This document shows, piece by piece, positions 1-11,750 of a stretch of DNA of 64,000 nucleotides. How positions within the stretch are numbered: the stretch's first letter is position 1; each line of letters starts with the position of its first letter. The stretch lies in assembly GCF_001039355.2 (NCBI RefSeq), contig NW_019775387.1, forward strand, positions 167,856 through 231,855, given 5' to 3'. The stretch comes from Lingula anatina (lineage: Eukaryota; Brachiopoda; Lingulata; Lingulida; Lingulidae). Below the pieces are notes generated by a model. It saw only the letters and a list, made by a program, of their open reading frames with translations, did no database searches and had not been told where the DNA came from. The position numbers were made by a program, and so were the translations under genes.

Positions 1-3000
1 TTTTTTTTTTTTTTTTTTTTTCTTGAAAAAATTGGGCTTATGCAGACCAAGACTTCATATGTTCAGGCAATAAACAAACATCCAGATCACATGTAATTAA
101 AGTATGTGTTTTCACTGGCTCACCTGTAAGGCAGGTTTGGGTATTGGCTAGTACTAAATCTTTGTGTACTTTTAGGCGAACGTTATCGATCGGTCTCTAA
201 TCAGTATCAGATGTGTGCAAATATTCCGGGTTCAAAAAATCCTGTATACATGGATAATTGTCCGAAATGTTCGTGGCTCAGGATCAGACCTGATACGTTT
301 GGTCGTTTATATCTATGAACATCAAGATAGCTGTGAAGGGTGACTTTTGGAAAGGATATGAAACGATTGTTCTGTCATTTATCTTGAAAGTTTGGCATGC
401 GAATCATGCACAAGCAATAACTCAAAACAAATTTTTTCAAGGCTTACAACATGCGTTGCGATATTTTATGTGGGTTACACGCGGGTTTGATTCATTTTCA
501 AACATTGTGAGAGTAGCCGAGAAAATTCCGCTTAGGCTTTGTGCCCGTTAGAATTAATTCAAATTATTAACCTCAAAGAAAAATATATTAAAAGCAATGA
601 AACTTGAATGTCGCAGTGTTCTTGAATCGCACCTGACTGCAGTATATAGGTCTATAGACGCCTCAGCTTTTATTATGGTAAATGAGTGTCTCACAAAATA
701 ATGCATGTATGATCACTTGAAAAGCTTTTTTGTATGTCTTGCTATGCGGGGATTTTAGCAATAGTTGACATCTACTTTTGTAATAGTCATGACTTAATTT
801 CCATGTCATCCTAATCATCCTAGAATGAAATGTGTGAAATCGCATATTCGTCATTCATATGATTTTTCTTTTTGGTCGAGAAGCGTTTAGCAGGAAGTGA
901 GTGGTTTGGCTGACAGTCAAGTATACAGGGTTTATGTCCGATCACATAGCAACTGCCTTGTTCGCTTTCATGATGCCGCTCTTCCTGGACAATCTAAAAG
1001 AGTGAAACAAAATTTAAGATGCAAAACACAAGCCTGAAACACAAGCTTTAGCGGAATTGATATAATTAAAACTGGCGCTTGAAATACAAGTTACTGGCGA
1101 ATCCGTATAGGGTCACGCTACCCTCTACCAGGGCCACAGATTGATTTTGCACTAAATATTCACAGATATGTCACTGGCTAATTCATGGCACATTTATCCA
1201 CTGTGTTGCGTTGGAGAAAAGTGAACATAATTGATCTGCAGCCCTGGTAGAGGGACCCCCCCCCCCCCCCATCCCACCTCATCATAAAATTGAAATTAAG
1301 TAATTCTTTTACTATAACGAACAAAACAAGAAACGAGCAAGAACAATTTGTATGCCTATGCCCAATAAATTACGAGAATATTCTTCTTATACCGGTAGGG
1401 CCTACCGAGCGAAGCAAAAATTTATCTGTGTGCCCCCGTTGTTAAAATGTTGAATACGCCAGTGTAAATCAAATATAAACAACAAAAAAGCTAAAGTTCA
1501 AGCAAAAATATGCCTTCATATAGATTCATTAAAAAATTCACAAATCTTATCGCGAACGTAATGGAATTGTTACTGATATAGGCCTATTACCTGTGCTATG
1601 ATGTTTAAGATTCACAAAACGGGACTTGAGTATACCGAGTCCGGAAATTTCGAAACAGATATAGTTACGACATTTTCGGATACGGTATTTCCTAAGCCCG
1701 TTTACCAATATACTAAATGATGTAAAATTGCATCGAATGGATGTTGCACGTTGGTGACAGGTTCTTATTATCTGGGTCTTATATGGAGATCAATGTATGT
1801 AATGGACTTCAGAGGGTGCTGGACATATTTTGATGTTATTCATTTGCGAAAATGTGCATATTTTCAACCACCTACACACATGAAATGTAGAAAATTTTAA
1901 CCACAGTGACTGGACAATGTGGAGTGCGTGTGGTCAGAAAGAGGCCAATCACTTTTCCGCACAGCAAGGTACGTGCACGTTGCTTGTGTTAGGTTTAATA
2001 TTAGAAGGCCTATTCCAGTACGAAATAGTTTTAGAGAGAGAGAGGGAGAGAGAGAGACTGAGCATTTAAGCAGTTTTTTTTAGCTATTTTAGAAACCAAA
2101 TGTTAAACACAGAAACACTTTAGTGCATATATTTATTTCTTTTCCATAAAGCTATCTAAAATGTAGTAGTTGCTTTTGCGTGCGCTGACTGTTGGATTAT
2201 TTTGACACCGCAAAAATGCGACAAAAAGAAAAAGAGACAGAATAAATAATGGAAAAGAAAATAACCTTTACTTATAAGATTATTTCACGTGCTCGTTGTC
2301 ATTTTGAGGTGAAGAGCGTCTCATAAGCTGTATCAACTACTTGAGATCATGCGTTCTTCTCTTCAGAGCCTCGTCGTGCTATGATATTCCAATCCCCACC
2401 GATTGTCTTAGATAAGAAATGATGATGGGTCTGGCATACAATATATATACTGCAGTCCATTGTTAACCTTTACCTTATAATTGTGGTTCATCACTATCTG
2501 ATTGTGCGAGTGCTCCTCCATATAGTATAGTAAATATATATTATATGTATATTTAGTGGTCCATACATATTTGTATGTATGTATGTATGTGTTTATATAA
2601 AGCACAGTAAGTGGTGAGGCTTCGAAGGTTGAAAAGGATTTCCTTGTTAATTCTGTAGCGGATACTTGAGGTTTGTCTGTTTTTCTCAGCTAAGTTGATT
2701 ATTCATAGCGGTTTAAAAATGAATATAATATTATATTATCGGTTTATACATACGTAAGACGCTCTTAGCCGTTTCGTGATATCATAAAGCATCTTATCAG
2801 ACTGTATTGTTATGACTGCATTGTCATTGTCTCTAGTAACACTGATATGATATCTAAGGGAAACGCCTTGTGCCAAAGTACAATATGTAAAAAAAGTACG
2901 TACTTGCCACATACACTTCTTGTATGTAACTAGCCTTTTTATACCACGATTGATATGTCTTTGCCAAGAATTTTCTGTTGAAGTCAAATTATATTAAAGC

Positions 3001-3623
3001 TTATCGCAAGGTGCTCATTTATGCACTATATAACGTGCATAAACTACTGAGACAGGTTACGCGTGCGGTAAAATTTTTCAGGAGATAAGCATCCGGAGAA
3101 GTCAAAATATGGCGAGTTATAATTTTGGACGAATTAAATCGGTTTATTTTTTCCAAGGTTTTATCCTGGATTCTCTTCACTAGGTCAGTTGTTTAGACAC
3201 AGTGGTAATAACAAAAGTATATGGCATTTACCCGTGGTAACGGCCCATTAATACTATGAACTCTATTTTCGTCGGGTGTTTATTGACAAAATCACATTTT
3301 CCACGGAGATTATTTCATATGATATGAAGGTATATTTAATGACAATTATATGTTGAGGTGGGCCTAGCACAGATAATATATAAATGAATTATTTGCAAAA
3401 GCGTCGTTGGAGCTTATATTGACCTTGGACCGATCATATATGACAATAGACCTTGTCAATACGGTTCAGCATGTAATGTTATCAACGAGTTATTGTTAAG
3501 TCATATATTTATTTGTTTTGTGAAATTTCTAAATCTAATTCTTATGAATTACTTCTAAGAGAAGTTCTCCTGTCATTCTTCTTACAGTTCGAAATTGAAG
3601 TAAAAAGAACCCGCGAAAGAGAT
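1..3623. other. Intergenic, no gene seen
   Basis: The stretch opens with a T-homopolymer (1-21), probably a contig edge. It is AT-rich, and its short ORFs have no protein-like composition. It holds one MITE (about 1118-1256), a C-homopolymer next to that element's right end (about 1256-1270), a GA-rich tract (about 2034-2058) and a short tatg-type repeat near 2570-2592. The promoter of the gene starting at 3624 must lie near its right end, but I see no clear core motif. Confidence 0.6.
1118..1256. mobile_element. MITE, about 139 bp, with CCCTCTACCAGGGC inverted ends
   Basis: The left end reads CCCTCTACCAGGGC followed by cacagat. The right end reads ctgca followed by GCCCTGGTAGAGGG. These are inverted copies with a perfect 14-bp core, and imperfect similarity runs about 10 bp further in. 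There is no coding capacity. Related ends recur at 18452-18470 (ccctggtaaagga), 23757-23770 (tcctctaccag, followed by a similar cacaggatattcagatatgtc interior) and 24330-24348 (ccctggtaaaggg), so the family is dispersed. I did not establish a target-site duplication. Confidence 0.6.
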
Positions 3624-4857
3624 ATGAAAAGGTTAAAGAAAAAGGCCTTCTTTTTGATTGGGCTGATATTTATATATAGTGTAATGTGCAACGTATGCTT
3701 TTCTTTATTTAGACAGAATAAGGCAGGTTTACTAGTGCAGTCATTATCACCATTGACCGATAACCGATTTTTCGACAATGAAAAAAGTGATAAACCAATA
3801 AATTATATCATAAAACTGATAAATACGCAATAAAACACCCGTCGGCTTGCTGAGAAAAAAAAAGCTATGTATTCATATTAAACATTTTTAGATATTGCCT
3901 TATGAAATAAAAAAAGATTTTAAAAAAATGTATTCTGTTTTTCAGACATCGGCGACATCCAGCCAAGCTTATTTTGCTAATGACACTTCAATGACGACAG
4001 CCCTGAGCGGGGTTGCCACGGAAATAACTCCTACTTCTTCACCTTCACTTACAGCGGCATCGCCAGGTCTTAGCGAGACTTCTGCTGATTCCATAAGCAC
4101 GCTTATGACAGAAGCTACAACTTTCACGTCTTCTCCAGTGGCTATTGAGTCATCAGCTTCCAATATCCAAGCAACCAGCGATGTGTCGCGTGATGGAGTG
4201 ACGATGAATTCATTTCAATCACACACGACTGTCTCAGATTCTTCTACGTATTCGCTGGAACCAACAGTGTTAGCTTCAGCGTCAGATTCATCATCAATAA
4301 TATCACACTCCTCGACAGCCCCAAATTTTCCTGACAGTTCAACAACCGACAACCACACGACAGAGTTGGATTCATCAAGTATGTCAACTGATGCAGCGTG
4401 GGCTTCAACGATAGAGGGAACAATCAGTTCTACTGCCATCCTGACGTCTAGCGATGTTGTGAGCTCATTTTCGTCGCAAGTGGGAAGTTCCACAATGGCT
4501 TCAACTAGGAACGTGGAGTCGGCTGCATCGACTTCACCAACCACATCGAGTGGCTTTTTCACCTCTACGGCAACCGACCTGTCATCATCCGTCTCGGTAC
4601 CGACGACATCGTCATCGGCACTGCATTCAACTGGCGTGACGGGTACAACTGATGCAATCAGATCCACAGAAGAAACGACTGCAACTAACAGTTCCCAGGT
4701 ATTCCATTCCACCGTAACCACAACGATGAAAAACATGGTAACGTCAATACGAACCACCGACGGAGCGACAGCAACACATCCCGGAGAAAAGAATTTCTGT
4801 AAGTAATTATCGATTCTCACCTTTGAGTTTCTCAGCATGTCTCTGGCATATTGAGAG

Positions 4858-4888
<31 letters not shown>

Positions 4889-7800
4889 GAGAAAGGGGAG
4901 AGATAGGGAGAAGGAAAGAGTCCTGGTGTTCTTCTTTTAGGGGTGAAAAAAAGTTAATCGCAGAAGTTCTTTTTTAAAAAGTATTAAAAATCTCTTCTGA
5001 AATGACTGAAATGAAAGTGAAAGGCATTTTGTCTAGTCTGTCTTTTAATGTAATGCTACTAATGATCGTAAAATGTAAGACAAATAGATCGAGTTTTGCC
5101 TTGGGGATTTTAAGCAAATTGATAGAACTCGCACCTGCTTCGTAATGTTACCGGTGTCTGCCACCAAAGTCCACAATATTGCTTTGATAGAGTACACGAC
5201 GAGAGCAACAAGTTCATTTTCGTGTCTGTATTAAGATATCAAGAGGAAAAGTTAGAGAAGGTAGGGGCTGTTTGAGCGACATCTGCCCGTTGATATACCG
5301 TCCAGAAATTCTCATGTAAATTTGTATGCGCACCGAACTATAAAAGATCAAGATAGACATATAAAGCGCACTGGAATATAAAAAAGTGATCCTTTCGCGA
5401 TACCAGTCGGTTTTCTATTTAATGTGTACAAGAAGGCATTGAATGTGCATATGGCTAGACATATGAATTATTTTATACCTGTTGTAGCTTATTGCTGCTT
5501 TATTTAAATTCCGCTGAACTAAACTGTTTTATGAATTTCTCTGAATCAATATTGGACACTTTTGTATTAAAAGCGATATGTATATTTAAAAGCTCGTTTG
5601 GCACACTGAAGACCGATAAGTGACCGAGCACCTTGAATGCCAAAACTCACCTTCATGTATAATGTAACCATTTTCACTGGACTAATCCGTAAATCTATGG
5701 TATGGCAAAATCCGGTAAATATGATAAGCATGGGCTATACTTGCTTCTATGACCACTTGCTACAAAACTTGGGGTGCGGTGGATAAATTATAATCCTGTT
5801 GTTTAAGTAACAGTGCCATGTCCGAACATTGGGCCGTGTCTATCTAAATAGACATCAATAGCTGCCCACCTGTGTGTGTAATATATACACTACGGTATCG
5901 TTACATGAATACCAGATGATGGCTGTCTTTATTCTACGATGGCGGATTATGTGACAGGCAGTACAGGTCTGATAATATTGCGTATAGGCTACAAATTCAG
6001 CAAGTTATTAGAATATTAACTCGGGGATGCTATTATTCAAAAGAAGCAAGTGGAAAGGAACGGAAGCACAACTGGTATAGTCTTACAGTAGGATAGCACA
6101 TTGGACTGGTATAAAAATGCAACTTAAAAGATTAAGCTTGAGCCCTTGGTAAAAACTCTTACGAAGTATTATAACAATGTTTTTAGTTGCGGAAGGGGTC
6201 CCGCCACCTTTAAGAATCAAGCGAAGTGAGGTGAAAGGCAACAAATAAGTATTCAAATGGCGTGCAGTCCAAGCGTGTGATATACGACATTAAATCTCAA
6301 TTTACGTCATTGTAACCAAATCCACCTAATATCTATTGAAAGCACAATGGAAATTATTTGGAGCAGCTGGGGAAAATTTAGATATTAACGGTTTCATTTA
6401 TGTCTCTTATTAACTCTAAACTTTCATTTTGACGTATTTTCACATTTGCAGTCGAGCACCTGCTTGAAGGAGTTCGGAACGGAGACGCCTCCTCTATTGG
6501 AATTCTGCTCGGGTTTGTGCTGGGAGTGATCCTCATCATCGTGCTGATAGCAGTGACAGTGTGTGTAATAAGGTATGTATATACTTAAATGGTCCGCTTA
6601 CTTTTTGGCAGATGACAGTTGTCTTAACCAGGTGTATTAAGATATGTCTACATCAGCAGATTACATTATGATAACGGGTGTAACTATCAAAGCTTGTTGC
6701 CGTTTCCTGATAAACGGGCATGGTCTAAGAGATTGTGTCAAAACGGAAAGAATAATGGACCGACGTCTTGTTTGAAACATAAGACCGTGACAAATTGGGA
6801 GTTAATTAAATTTCGCAAGTGAAATTTTACTTTTCGAGCATTTTTGTCCCCGTTTGCTGTATGTATATCACATCCACAGATAAAAAGTCAGTCTTTGGTG
6901 ACAAAAAATATTGCCTGTCCTGTATGTCCTTGTATACACAGGGTGAAAAGTGCATTGGTAATCGTATTTACGTCTTCATATGAATTGAATGTTTTCATGT
7001 CACGCGCTTGATCTTAAAACGCCTTAGCCTGCGTGGATGTTATTATTTACGTACCAGGTAAAAGTACTAGCAAAAAGTAAATAAACAAACGTGCATATTT
7101 ACGATGTGCGTGAGGATGAAGGGGTGAGGTAGGGTTTAGCATGATCGTTGTCGAAGATTACAATGTAACAGTATACAGTACTCGTGCTAGAATGTTCCCC
7201 CATATACAAGTAGATTTATTCATATATCGCGGTGTCACAGCATATGTAAAAACAACCCTTCAGGCTTATAAGACACTCCAAGTGCCGTCTTAAAGTGCGG
7301 TTATACATTTTGTCGGATGTATACTGTGTGTAAACAATTTAGATAGATTCCTTGATAATAGTAATAAATGAAAGGAAATGTTCTTGAAATCTTTATTGTT
7401 ATTTTATTTATTTATTTATTTATTTATTTTTCATTGTTTTTTTTCCATAAAGAAAGAATAAGGCATGAGTCACTGTGCACAAAATATTGTCATACAATGC
7501 AACGACAGCTCACCACCCTATGACTCACTCTTTTCAAAAACACGAAAACGATAACGGAACTGTTTGCATATTTTCTCGCAAAGAAATTGATATGAGGTGG
7601 GGAAAGGTCACTTCTATAGTTTTCTTGGCTTAAATTTTGTCATCAAAAGCCCCCGTTAAACCAGTGCTTTTTTTTTAAGGAACCAGTGGTGGGTTGCGGA
7701 TACATTAAATGATCACCCTTTTTAAGCAATATATATGGCCCATCATAATAGTTTGATGGGTCCTAGTTTAAAGTTTTAATCTGTACCGTCTTGTGGTCCT

Positions 7801-8913
7801 CTCTACTAAGTAATTGTTGCTCAAACATGAAATTGGAATCCAGGTAAATAATTTGACCAACCTGACTCATTGAGTCGCATTAAAATATGCAGCACTGAAT
7901 GAAAATATACCGCAGGCGAAAATAGAATGTTGATGACATTTTTTGGGTTTAACCCCAGGATCAAGTGTCGCGCCGTGTTTTCTTACCCCCAATTTACGCC
8001 CGAGTTTAACAATACCGTCACCTGGTCTGTGATCCCGTATAATTAACCAGGTTACATACATAATTGTATTGTAAAGAGGATAGGCCCTTTCCACTAAGGT
8101 CAGCGGTAGACAAGCTTTTAGTGAGTGATAGACATCGGAAGGGTCTTCCGGAATTAGTCACGAGATGTGGTAGACGATATTTATATCCGGCCATGGCTCA
8201 GAGTGAATTCTTGTTTCTAACGAGTAAAGACGTCGCGTTAGACGTATTAGAGTTGCATATTGGTATATATACGTATTTAACAACAAGTACGTTCTACTTA
8301 ACGGGTGATCATGCATCTATTTTGCCTATCTTTCAGAAGAAAGAAAAGACAGCAGCAAGACGGATTTTTCATGGACGACGAGGGGTTTTCATGGCACAAT
8401 CGTTCTATTAAGTTCCATCGGGAGGAGATGCCGAAATACGTATACCCAGACTTTTTGAGCACAGGTTTTGAACTGAAAGAAGCAGACATAGTTGATCTTG
8501 AAACCTTCGACAGTGGGACAAAACAAATCAGGTCGGATAGCAACAACAGCAATAGTGACAGTTCTTCAAAAAGCCTCTCACTGCCGGCGAACTTTTTAAA
8601 GGCCCCACGACGAATGTCCGGCAATGTCTGTCACCACGCTGATGGCTCCGTCGGCAGCAGGAACAGTGTCCGGGCTAGTACTGCGATAAAAAACTTAAGA
8701 GACATGAAAGATGGCGTTTCTATTTCTTCTTCATCTAAGATAAGAAATGGGTGTAGAGAACCAAAGTTACCTGGTCCACACGAGACCAGAATACGAAGAA
8801 ATTCGGACTCGGATGGTTCGGAGACCGATAGGTCAAGTATTGGAAGTGATCGGTCCCATGAAAAGGGCATAGTGAACGGTGGATTCCAACACGATGAACG
8901 GAGTAATGAATGA
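3624..8913 (+). CDS. Mucin-like type I membrane protein, 4 exons, 535 aa
   Basis: Exons are 3624-3680, 3946-4798, 6452-6572 and 8337-8913; all junctions are GT-AG and phases close to 536 codons. Exon 1 encodes a basic start (MKRLKKKAFF) and hydrophobic core, a signal peptide. Exon 2 encodes a Ser/Thr/Ala-rich ectodomain of about 280 residues with few cysteines, typical of dense O-glycosylation. Exon 3 carries one membrane helix at about residues 319-343, followed by the stop-transfer run RRKKRQQQ. Exon 4 gives a cytoplasmic tail of about 190 residues, rich in Ser, Asp and Arg, with an aromatic stretch KYVYPDF. The start is the ATG just before the signal peptide; the open frame upstream adds an unlikely charged extension. 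An AATAAA lies at 9972-9977, giving a 3' UTR near 1.06 kb. I do not recognise a named family; adhesion or sensing at the cell surface is inference only. Confidence 0.75.
4852..4912. repeat. GA-rich microsatellite
   Basis: An interrupted (GA)n tract in intron 2 of the mucin-like membrane protein gene, about 55 bp after its donor. The rest of this 1.65-kb intron and the following 1.76-kb intron shows no gene, apart from a TTTA tract near 7400-7430. Confidence 0.8.
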
Positions 8914-9971
8914 AGGGAAGCCCTGTTACAATGGACTTTAGAACGATCCGTTGGTGCTAGTAAAGAATGCGGAAAAAGGAAGACTAGGAGACTAAATAAT
9001 TCAAATCATAATGCAAGAATGGTCAGATTTGAAACTGAAAGTGCGGAAAATACAAAACATTTTTAATTTTGAAGATTTTGTAACGTGCTATATTTATATT
9101 TATTTTGTTTTCATATTTAAACTTCGTCGTTTAAGGTGCCAATTCCATGAATAATTTTCCGATAGAGGAATCGGATAAAGATCATTCCAGTCATATATCA
9201 TTTGAGTATTTTATCATACGTACATCAGAGGATGTTGAATTGTCTAAGGTAATAGTCACTGGCCCTTAATTTGTCAGGTACCGTTACAGAGGAATTGCAA
9301 TTAGGGCTTGAACGCAACGGTGGTCATTATTCATTTTGTGAATGACGCGAAGGAAATTTGCCTATCGTGACATGGAACAATTTCTTGAGTCGGAACCTTT
9401 ATCGGACGTCAGTTCTGGTAAAGAGATTACGTGAATATCTTAGGAAAGATTTGATCTGGCAGACACGGCCACTTTAGATCGAGATATGCGCCGCGTTATT
9501 TAAACATGAAACACTGACAGTTATGTGAAATAATGGTGGAAATCCCTTTGTTGAAACTATTCTACGTCAAATGGTGACAATTGGAACTTTATCATCTGAC
9601 CAGTTGTTTTACAAGATAGAAGTTAAATTCGAAAGATTGTCATCAGTGATTTGTTACAAGGCCGAAATTTGCCAACATTTTTAAAATATTTTTTTCCTAT
9701 CGCCTCTTCTGATGCATAAACACACGAGGCCGGGTGTAGCAGAAGCTCACAGTAACATATAAAGTAACATACATTTTGTCGATCTCCTTGTCTTACGCAC
9801 TATTATATGACAAATAAGCATCTCCAATTTTGTTATTTGTGAATAGGTTGTTCATTATTTTAATTATCAAAATGATATGCTTTTTAGCATCTTGCATTTG
9901 TATATTTTTTACTTTGTTAAAATGCAACATTATTTAATAGTTATGATTAAAAACTGCAAGTTTTTGTAGTG

Positions 9972-9977
9972 AATAAA
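9972..9977 (+). promoter_or_regulatory. Poly(A) signal AATAAA for the mucin-like gene
   Basis: AATAAA about 1.06 kb after the stop at 8913, followed by an A-rich stretch. It is the first good hexamer in the sense direction after a long AT-rich 3' UTR. Confidence 0.45.
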
Positions 9978-10975
9978 AACTAAAAAAAATTATGCCTTTG
10001 GTGTGTAGTCGCTTTGCAGGAAACGTAGATTCCACCTTGAGGTCAGCTAAGTTAGAACTTCTACAAACATACATATACTAATTTAAAATTCTTTTAAGAT
10101 TAAAAATTTGTTTACATTTAACTGGGCGGCCTTCCATTTTAAATGATACAGGACTTATGCCTTAATTTCATTATCAAATTAAATTTATTTATTCAATATC
10201 ATTCTAAACAGAATTTTAATTTTTCAGTTAGTTTGAAAGGCACAGACATGATACAAAACTGGTTATGGGTATGTTTGTTTAACACAAACAAAGGTGTGAT
10301 AATAATTAACGGTTTTATTTACTCGATAACTGAAATATACAAGAAACATTATAACATGTAAAATACAAACATCTTTTTTACAATGTCACCTCCATTTTGA
10401 CTTTAAAATATTAACAGATCTATAAAGGCAAAACTTGCCTTGCTAGCATTTCTACTTAAAAAGCATCAGCATTCCCTATGTTGTAAATATTAAATGACAA
10501 CTGACAATAACACAGAAGACATACAGTAACTCATCGTGTTCAATTATCTATGGTTGTACACAATACATACAGCTCACAGTGTGAAGGCTAACCACTTTGC
10601 TATGCTCTACAGCCCTTGTTTTTACTTCAACATGGAAGAAACAGTACAGAATGTTCTAAATGTAAAAAGTATCAGAAAAACCTTTTATACTGACAATGCT
10701 ACCAATGACAGTGTTATGGACAAAGTTAATCAACATTTGAATATTTCATGTGTAACTCATGTTTTCCAAGATCTTTTGCAAGATATATATATACATCTTA
10801 AACTGTGTCCCATTTCATCCTCAAATAAACTGCCAGGTCAACTTTCAATAAGAATTATGATTTATACATGAATGAATATGGATCAGTTAACAAATTTGGG
10901 CGAAGCGAATCCATGTTTTAGAATCTGTCACTACTGTTAAGTATGGAATGTAACATGTACAGTTCTTTAGGTACC

Positions 10976-11022
<47 letters not shown>

Positions 11023-11600
11023 GAGAGATTAAAGGGAATAAACACCCTGTAGGTGTCCCCTTTAATATCAAGTTATCTACTTTGGTTGACGTTTGCAAAA
11101 CAAAACACTGAATGGTAAACAATAGTCTATAATACTTTTCTGTATGATTATTTACCTGAATGTCAATATCCTTCAAAATAGCATCAAAAGTTACAACAAC
11201 ATTATTGTTATTTGATATTGTTGTCGTCCCATTGACAATATGTTTCCTTTTTTTTTGATTGGTGAAAAAATTCCAACAATGTCATTGGTCCATATTATGG
11301 TTGGTGGTGACACCATTGTTCAATATTGTTTCATCAGACCTCAAATTCAAGAATATAAGATCAGAATACATGTTAATTACATAATAATGCACTTTATAAT
11401 AAAGGCATAGAACCAGTTCCTTCCAGAGTTTCACTTTACCAGGTATATACAGGTATTTGCTAATATTCAATGCATTTACCATATACTAGACCTTCTTTTT
11501 ACTTATATCATATTTGAGGCAAAACAAGCAATTTTGGTTAATTTACTTGAAAATAATGTTTTTTATCCTTTATCCTGAGGTTTTGACTTTTCTGTTAAAA
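9978..11600. other. Intergenic, AT-rich, with (AG)n at 10980-11014
   Basis: No supported gene. It contains a clean (AG)n tract and several short ORFs of low-complexity composition. The right part may include the OSTF1 3' UTR on the minus strand; an ATTAAA-type signal on that strand lies at about 11607-11612. Confidence 0.5.
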
Positions 11601-11750
11601 TGTTATTTTAATTTTTGAATTCAATGTAACTACATCTAATGATAACATGACTATCCACAGCACCCAGCTCCCCTCCAATGGGGCCCACAGACATTACGGA
11701 ATGCTAGGCATCTGTTGAAGTAGAATATAAAACAAAACAGCTTCCTCTTC

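Noticed and set aside
4215-4838. Long antisense ORF (207 codons) opposite the mucin-like exon
   Set aside because: It is a shadow of a low-complexity Ser/Thr-rich frame; the plus strand has signal peptide, TM and phase-matched exons.
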